Of a stretch of DNA of 59,595 nt, positions 35,501 to 59,595 are shown piece after piece (position 1 is the first letter of the stretch; each line of letters starts with the position of its first letter). The stretch is from Phoronis australis (Eukaryota > Phoronida > Phoronidae). Made by a program: the position numbers and the translations under genes. The notes under the pieces are model-generated. The model made no database searches. It worked only from the letters and a program-made list of their open reading frames with translations, and was not told where the DNA came from. Location: the NCBI GenBank assembly GCA_002633005.1, contig NMRA01000135.1:1-59595 (forward strand), in the 5' to 3' direction.

Positions 35501-37115
35501 TTCTCAAAATGCAGGATCCTTAAAAGTGACCATTACCAAATTACTGACAAGTAGCCTTTTCTACTTATCAAGTTGTATTATGGTTGTGAAAGCTCATGAT
35601 TTTCAAATATTGTCTGATGGCAGCTACGGTACAGAACTTGAACACAGTGAATGCAAAGCATTAATTTGGTGGTAGATATCTTTGATGAAAAAATGAGATA
35701 AAAATTTCACTTTCCACCAAAGTGTGTCCTAAAATGAGGAGAATTTACCGTGTAAACCAAAAACAACCGTATAAGCTACCAAAGATATACGGTGTGCAAG
35801 TCTGATTTAGAACTATGAAAAGAATAGTAAACTTCATTTTTTAACATTAAAACTAAGAATATTTTAAGACAGATTGTAATATACACATTTTCATAATTAT
35901 GTACATTTATATAAAAGTGCATCCTAATAAAGGGATATCATCACCAAGCTCTGGTGCGGATCATGACATGCAGAGTGTTCTCACCAGGATTAAAGCTGAA
36001 CATAGTGGGACCGGCAGATAGCTGTCGGTCACAATTTTCAGTCTCGAAGGAAATCTGTTCTGAGTTTTTGGTTGATTTTTGTCAATTAATTATGTAATAT
36101 ACTCAAAATGATCAAATTCAAACTGTAGGCGACAGTGGACTGAAAAAAACGAGGCATTGGTTTGTAGGTCGCGACTAAGACCACTTAAAAACTGTACTCA
36201 TAACTGATATAATTACTCAAAAACCAATCATAGGGTTCCAAATTTGAGCGCAGTGGTCAAATTTTATCAAGGGAGCCTCAAATGTTTAACTTGGTGTGCA
36301 CATCAAGCTAAAAAAAACAGGTGAAAACTTAAGACAAATATTAGGAGCATTTTGAACAGCAATTTGAAAGCGGATTATCAGTGATGGAAGTGGACCCATT
36401 GGGACATTTTGAATCCGTAGGCCTACCCGAATCTTGTTTTTTAAGAGTTATATACCGATTCTCCATAACTCACCACAATTGCTTTGATCTTCTTGTCAGT
36501 TTCGAGACTGTAAAATTAAAAGTTTTAAAATCTATAAAACAATCCAATAATACACAAACCAAACTCACTGAGACACTATATGAGGTCAACACTAAGCCAA
36601 CAGACAATACAATAATTACATGGAAAAAGGGTAAGAGCAGAAAATCAGAATGTGAAGACTGGGGAGGAATTCTTTACTTAGTTAGTATTAGAAGGAATAG
36701 TTCTCAAAAGGCACTCAGCATGGATCATGACAATTTCCTTTAGACACTTCTTGTGAAAGCTAAGTTACCACAAATGCAGATAAAAAAGTCAGGTACAACA
36801 AACTGAATGTCAGTGAAACTGGATAATTGAAAATGAAACGTGAAAAACGATACACGAGTCATAACGTCCAAACATTCAGGAAATGCTTTCTGAAAACTCA
36901 ACAAACAACAACTCAACAACTGACCCCAGACCATCAGCATTCATAATGTATTGGAGGAACTAAGAAATGCGTTACCCAATCACGTACTCGGCATTGTTTC
37001 TGTACCACTCCACACCGCGATCCATTTCTTCGAACTTTCTTAAACTTTTATCAGCTGACTGACCCAAGATGACCTCGTTCTCGGAGCATGGGCATCGCCA
37101 ACCGACCTTCACCAT
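27278..37115 (-). CDS. RFX7: RFX5/RFX7-type winged-helix transcription factor (1,034 aa predicted)
   Basis: Seven exons on the minus strand: 37115-36976, 36507-36474, 34735-34644 (second copy 34180-34089), 33165-33046, 31954-31789, 30880-30601, 29550-27278. Phases match throughout and sum to 1,035 codons. Residues 50-57 (DKKIKAIV) and EGIRKLSDQEKQLLF correspond to the helical segment before the DNA-binding domain of RFX5/RFX7. The domain runs from FGWIEDHVEYHP through VFQDYC to NFGKVF, RRLGG and KYCYSGVRKK. Next comes an RFX5/7-specific block (EEACEAVICEWAEKSF, EFLVSKAF). The last exon holds 756 residues of Ser/Pro-rich sequence with RFX7-like islands (VPSAFVPVL, SPRGVKRLST, DSALQNPPMTPVGKF). 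It is nuclear by family. RFX5 and RFX7 are vertebrate paralogues; this is probably the single invertebrate RFX5/7. The start at 37115 is the least certain part. Confidence 0.85.
29589..29690. repeat. 17-bp minisatellite, six copies, next to a splice acceptor
   Basis: The unit GAACAAACTGACCATGT is repeated six times without visible change. It lies in the RFX7-like intron, only 38 bp upstream of the last exon in gene orientation, close to the expected branch-point region. Confidence 0.95.
30601..30880 (-). CDS. RFX7: RFX7-like exon 6: RFX5/7-specific helical block
   Basis: The acceptor GTTTTACAG leads to KPNSIEEACEAVICEWAEK. In RFX5 and RFX7 the region after the DNA-binding domain likewise has an acidic start, then a Cys-[ED]-Trp-Ala-[EQ] core and a FLV/FLL segment. 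The tail of the exon is Lys/Glu-rich (KLELKKKLLEKQND) and looks helical. The donor is CTG|GTAAGA, phase 1. Confidence 0.85.
31789..31954 (-). CDS. RFX7: RFX7-like exon 5: second half of the RFX DNA-binding domain
   Basis: The exon encodes the wing and recognition region: NFGKVFHIAFPNVKERRLGG, then KYCYSGVRKKADKK. The KYCYSG[LIV]RKK ending is typical of RFX5/RFX7 rather than RFX1-4 (KYHYYG). The residues between GG and K-Y are RLNH, where most RFX proteins have RGQS or RGKS, a change in a DNA-contact loop. The donor is CAG|GTAAAT, phase 0. Confidence 0.9.
33046..33165 (-). CDS. RFX7: RFX7-like exon 4: first half of the RFX DNA-binding domain
   Basis: The exon reads SLFEEGKFTGYSQAFGWIED, then HVEYHP and KKDVFQDY. 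This matches the W-I-x-x-x-L/V-E-x-H-P and VYDxY pattern that opens the RFX domain. The junction with exon 5 makes a Cys codon (TG|T), the cysteine expected in the family (DxYxxYC). Confidence 0.9.
33953..35045. repeat. Tandem duplication joined by an N, containing RFX7-like exon 3 twice
   Basis: 33953-34491 and 34493-35045 are nearly identical direct copies separated by the only N in the window. Differences are a handful of substitutions and a 12-bp insertion (CTGGTTAAACAT) in the second copy. Both contain the 92-nt exon EGIRKLSDQEKQ... Using both would break the frame because 92 is not a multiple of three. The pattern fits two haplotypes placed side by side by the assembler. Confidence 0.85.
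34883..35335 (-). mobile_element. Retroelement relic with GIY-YIG/RT-type C-terminal motif
   Basis: The minus strand has an open frame of about 150 codons ending EEGWFFHGVREAIQERIK, then SPILKRHEGLTYNL. This recalls the W-F-x-R-G-V-[RK]-E-A-I-x-x-R pattern at the end of reverse-transcriptase polyproteins with a GIY-YIG region, such as Penelope-like elements. No catalytic RT motif is visible nearby, so it is a fragment. It lies in an RFX7-like intron; part of it is repeated at 34320-34491 by the duplication. Confidence 0.55.
35458..35512. repeat. Hairpin family C, copy 1
   Basis: GAGAACCAGTT and AACTGGTTCTC form an inverted pair around a short loop with CCATTATTCGGTGG. A diverged relative (GAGAACCATTGAGAATAATG...GATTCTCAA) lies at 59248-59297, so this is a dispersed small foldback. 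Confidence 0.75.
36976..37115 (-). CDS. RFX7: RFX7-like first coding exon (start tentative)
   Basis: The ATG lies in CCACATGG and gives MVKVGWRCPCSENEV, then KSLRKFEEMDRGVEWYRNN. The donor GG|GTAACG is phase 2 and joins exon 2 (36507-36474) to give VIGLETDKKIKAIV. I do not recognise this N-terminus in human RFX7. An upstream minus-strand segment ending GCTGAG|GTAAAG at about 37492 could be a 5' exon, in which case the start would lie elsewhere. Confidence 0.55.
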
Positions 37116-37256
37116 GTGGTAAGAACGAGTCGAAAATAGGCCGTTACATTCACTGTTATGACATGAAATTTATACAGGCGTTTTATGTGCAAAATGATAC
37201 AAAAGATGCACTGTTGACTTTAATGAACAAACATGTAGGAACACAGAATTCTGAGT

Positions 37257-37270
37257 GTTACCATGGAGCT
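37257..37270. promoter_or_regulatory. Candidate X-box (RFX site), one strong half
   Basis: GTTACCATGGAGCT matches the first ten positions of the RFX consensus GTTRCCATGGYAAC; the second half-site is degenerate. It lies about 140 bp upstream of the RFX7-like ATG and on the TEX9 side, so it could act on either gene. One imperfect match could arise by chance. Confidence 0.35.
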
Positions 37271-37584
37271 TCTGCAAACGCACACCAACCACCTGTGAGC
37301 ACATGCCGGAAGTATTATACCGGAAGCATGAGATAGGCATGCGCATAATTCCAAAACAAGCGCATTTTCCAAAAAGTAGCAAGGTGACAGATAGCCGATA
37401 AAACATATGAAAATGAGCAGATTGAATTCTGTAAGTTTATAATAACCTTCTTGATTGTTTCATGTCGTTCAAAAGTCATTTAAGCTTTACCTCAGCCCTG
37501 GTTGAGTCGGTGAGTGTCCTTTTGCCTGCAGTGACCACCGTGTAACTCGCCACGACCGACTCCAGCGGAGACGGTGTAAAATGG

Positions 37585-38039
37585 GAGCTTCATACGCCGG
37601 AAGCTTTTCAGCGAATTATGCCTCACACTGATTAAAAAATCAAAGTCACGTTGTTAGTAGTACCTTTATCTGCCGACTGCGCCAAATGTTGGATTAATCC
37701 TGCCGACTATGCCAAATGTTGTGTTAACCGGGTCGGCTGGCCAAGCAGACACACAGGTTCGGCCTATTAACACGGTGAAAGAGTAAAGTCTAGAGTCTAT
37801 TTACATCACGTCCGCACAGGACGGCCGCAAACTCCAGAAGGCACTTCTGGAGTTTGCGGCCCTCCTGTGCGGACGTGATGTAAGTATTGTAAGTACACTC
37901 TAGACTTTACTCTTTCACCGTGTTAATAGGCCGAACCTGTGAATCTGCTTGGCCAGCCGACCCGATTAATACAACATGAATTTGATGTTTTAGTTGGTGT
38001 GAGGCATAATTCGCTGAAAGCTTCCGGCGTATGAAGCTC
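37585..38039. repeat. Large palindrome (foldback) in the divergent promoter
   Basis: The left arm starts GAGCTTCATACGCCGGAAGC and the right arm ends with its complement. The centre is ACTCCAGAAG-GCA-CTTCTGGAGT at 37831-37853. Arms are about 255 and 195 bp; the left has an extra segment of about 60 bp near 37635-37715. Weaker pairing (ACGGTGTA and TACACCGT) extends outward. It could be a foldback transposon or a recent inverted duplication of promoter DNA. Confidence 0.85.
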
Positions 38040-39082
38040 TTTTACTGTTTTAGGAGCTACACCGTCTATACTGAGCCACCTAGAGACGTTGGTCACTGTC
38101 TATGTGCCTTAATCCCCTTATTGCCCTGGCGGAGCCTTTTGAGTTTCAGCCCATGTGGCCAGGCCTTCAATGCTTCACTTGGATACCACGCCATTTCATC
38201 TTCAGTGCTGAACTAAATGTAAAGTCCTGACTCTTGACGTAGTTCCAAGGGGGTGGAGAATTGATGGCAACCTTGGGAGGAGTAAAAATTAGGTGTCAAA
38301 CGTGAAACTCAAAAAATGGTGTCATGAATTATGAATCACCAGTGATTTTGCCTGTGTGAAGTGTAACCACCTTCCTGAATGTCTTTCTTACATTTGTTGC
38401 TGTTCATCAACTTCAGCTTAATAGAGGTCCACCAGCTGCGGGTTCAAGAGCACGACCCAACAAAAATCTTCCTTGCTCTACAATACAAAAGAGTAAAGAG
38501 AGACTGGGACCTCTTTGAATCTGCTCCTGCACGTATTGTGTGGTTCTAGAAAAATACTATATTTGGCCAACGTCGGAACATCATATCTCTGAAATGACTG
38601 ATCAGATTCATACAAAACTTTCAGATACTATTCTTAATGCACTGTTCTACAAATTGCATTTAGAAATTAGTTCTAAAAGGCTGCACTCAGGGGCTTTCAA
38701 TAATGGAGTTTTTGTTTTAATAAAAAAGCTTAAAAGTTGGGTAGCATAAAAGGAAAACGAAGTGATAATTCTGAAAAATATTGCAGTGTTATTGAGAGTT
38801 CATCTTGAACCTTATATCAACCAAAATTTGGTCATAAATTGGTTTGCTTTGAATGCTTTTTGTTGCTAAATTTTACTTAAAATGCATGATCACGTGATCC
38901 AATTAATGGAAGTTTCTACTGGCTTTCTACTATTATACTTTTATTGAATTATTAATAAATCTTTAGTTTTGAAGATATTTGGCAAAATGCACAGACTTGT
39001 GTGTAAGGTCCAACATAACCACAAGTACTTGATTTGTCAAAATTCATGTTCTTGACAGGTTTGTGGTCTTGTTTTGTTGTAG

Positions 39083-49421
<10,339 letters not shown>

Positions 49422-49602
49422 GTCTCATCTAAAACCATCTAGCTCTCAGCTACAGTGGAAAGATGGGGTTTGGGTCCGAGGTACAATTGTGTGGAACCAT
49501 CAAAAGCATCTTCCATTGCAGCTATGTTGAAGAAAGACTAACGTAAAGTCTAAATACTACGGAACATCCAAAGAACTATGCTATAATTAGATAATATAAT
49601 AT

Positions 49603-49615
49603 TTTATTATTTATT
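49603..49615 (-). terminator. Candidate poly(A) signals of the Rieske-DUF455 gene
   Basis: Two overlapping-type AATAAA hexamers on the minus strand, about 400 nt past the TGA stop at 50009. The region is AT-rich, so chance is possible. Confidence 0.45.
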
Positions 49616-49778
49616 TGATGTGTGGCGTGAATATTTTAGTAAAAGATTTAACAGTACCATGTAGTGGTTTAATCTAACCAAACATGCTGTCACTTTGCAG
49701 ATACAAAAACTGATAGACAGCTGATCGAATTCAGCGTTCAATACAGAGGCAGATTTCACAAGAGCGATGCACTCGCCT

Positions 49779-49784
49779 AATAAA
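49779..49784 (+). terminator. TEX9: Candidate poly(A) signal of TEX9
   Basis: A single AATAAA 358 nt after the TEX9 stop, and the first canonical hexamer on this strand. Confidence 0.45.
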
Positions 49785-50008
49785 CCGCAACCCAAGCCTG
49801 AAAAGATTTGTTGAAACAAGAAATTATTTTTTCCTCATCCACCATATATTACCATCTAGACCTCTCAGCAGTGAGCACAACTTTTGATTGATGTTAACCA
49901 CGAAGCCCCTTGCACCGAACTGAATGTAATATCGCACATAAGCTGGGGATTCACATTTGCCGTCCACTCCTATGAATCGTGAAGGAGAACTGGCTTTGTG
50001 AAAGCATG

Positions 50009-58902
<8,894 letters not shown>

Positions 58903-59595
58903 CCCCGAACATAAATATCTTGAACCTAAAAGTATGCATAATATTTGCAATTTGAAATTTACGCGAAGAAAAGATCTGCTTGAATGATATGTGTGTCACT
59001 CGGTTAGCCAATTACATCACAAATCACATTGGAGTGGTGTTGTATATGTGCTCAGTGCTATTCACAAAAAGTCATCAAGTTGATATACGTACAGTACGGT
59101 TTGGGTTGGTTTGGAGTGAGGTCTTGCAGTGAAACTTACATTTCCAATGTTCTTGCAACATTTTATATTAAATCTAATCTGTTCAGAACAGGGTTGAAGC
59201 GCACTGGACTCTACACATGATACAAGTCGAATAGATCCCTCATTTGAGAACCATTGAGAATAATGCCCGTTATTCAGTGGTAGTAACTGATTCTCAAGTC
59301 AATTTTAAATCAGGGATCCATTGCCCAAGTCGAACTTAGCAGTCCCAGATTTTGGGAACGATGCTGTTTGCAGGCAAGCACTGAATAACAGGTTTGTTAT
59401 ACAGGGGACATGACAGTGTCATTAATCAATGTCATAAGACATGTCCGATGACGCGGATGATGATGTCATATTGAAGTCAGGGTCAACCAACATATGAACA
59501 GTGTATATACATATTTCAGTAGTGGATTTTGGGGGGCCAAGGGGGCCTCAGTGGCCCCCTCTAAAATTGTCCCAGATTCCATTTGGCAGTTCGGG
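58903..59595. other. Region upstream of the Rieske-DUF455 gene
   Basis: No exon is supported. On the minus strand ACTTTTAG precedes GTTCAAG at about 58930, so the first coding exon might begin at an acceptor there with a 5' UTR exon further right. The stretch also holds a diverged family C hairpin (59248-59297) and, at 59525-59565, a G-rich/C-rich end motif similar to one at about 53440-53580, probably a transposon end cut by the window edge. Confidence 0.5.

Larger units (their letters stand above)
37116..39082. other. Divergent promoter region between RFX7-like gene and TEX9
   Basis: This interval separates the first RFX7-like coding exon (-) from the first TEX9 exon I can place (+). It is more GC-rich than its surroundings around 37500-37900. 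It holds the large palindrome at 37585-38039 and a partial X-box at 37257. The TEX9 start codon and 5' UTR should lie here, but no exon ending in phase 0 was convincing. Confidence 0.55.
49422..50008. other. Intergenic region between convergent TEX9 and Rieske-DUF455 genes
   Basis: Only 587 bp separate the two stop codons. On the + strand AATAAA occurs at 49779-49784, suitable for TEX9. On the minus strand AATAAA occurs at 49608-49603 and 49615-49610, suitable for the other gene. If these are used, the 3' UTRs overlap by about 180 bp. Confidence 0.55.

Noticed and set aside
37493-37600. Possible coding 5' exon of the RFX7-like gene (SVVASYTVVTAGKRTLTDST)
   Set aside because: It has a good donor, but an in-frame stop lies upstream with no ATG, and the next exon lacks a strong acceptor. 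Kept only as a possible 5' UTR exon.

Overview
This is a window of animal nuclear DNA. Genes are split by spliceosomal GT-AG introns, plus one likely GC-AG intron, and intergenic and intronic DNA is AT-rich and full of short repeats, foldbacks and MITE-like insertions. One ambiguous base (N) sits at a probable assembly join near 34492. The gene content (an RFX5/7-type factor head-to-head with TEX9, a globin with the two classical globin introns, and a Rieske/ferritin-like fusion) points to an invertebrate bilaterian. Compact intron sizes and the absence of vertebrate repeats support this. I cannot name the species; a marine deuterostome or lophotrochozoan is a guess.

Layout. 1-8041: no gene I can support, several repeats. 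8042-21248 (+): a six-exon gene whose exons are phase-compatible throughout. It predicts a 2,512-residue protein: a possibly lipid-anchored N-terminus, a globin domain with Met where the proximal heme His should be, then about 2,250 residues of Ser/Asp/Glu/Asn-rich, probably disordered and internally repetitive sequence. 21249-27277: gene-free, with a 1.08-kb repeat. 37115-27278 (-): a seven-exon RFX5/RFX7-type transcription factor of about 1,034 residues. 39083-49421 (+): TEX9, a coiled-coil protein, 5' end not found. 58902-50009 (-): a ten-exon gene for a 442-residue protein joining a RFESD-like Rieske [2Fe-2S] domain to a DUF455/HI_0077-type ferritin-like diiron domain.

How the genes relate. 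From memory, RFX7 and TEX9 are also divergent neighbours in human (15q21), so this looks like an old conserved pair, here sharing an upstream region with a large palindrome and a partial X-box. TEX9 and the Rieske-DUF455 gene converge, and their candidate poly(A) signals cross, so their 3' UTRs may overlap. The Rieske-DUF455 architecture suggests an electron-transfer domain built into a diiron oxygenase-like enzyme; its substrate is unknown. The globin-tail protein and the Rieske-diiron fusion are the two most unusual items.

All gene models come from reading splice sites, codon phase and remembered family motifs. No alignment, expression or database evidence was available.
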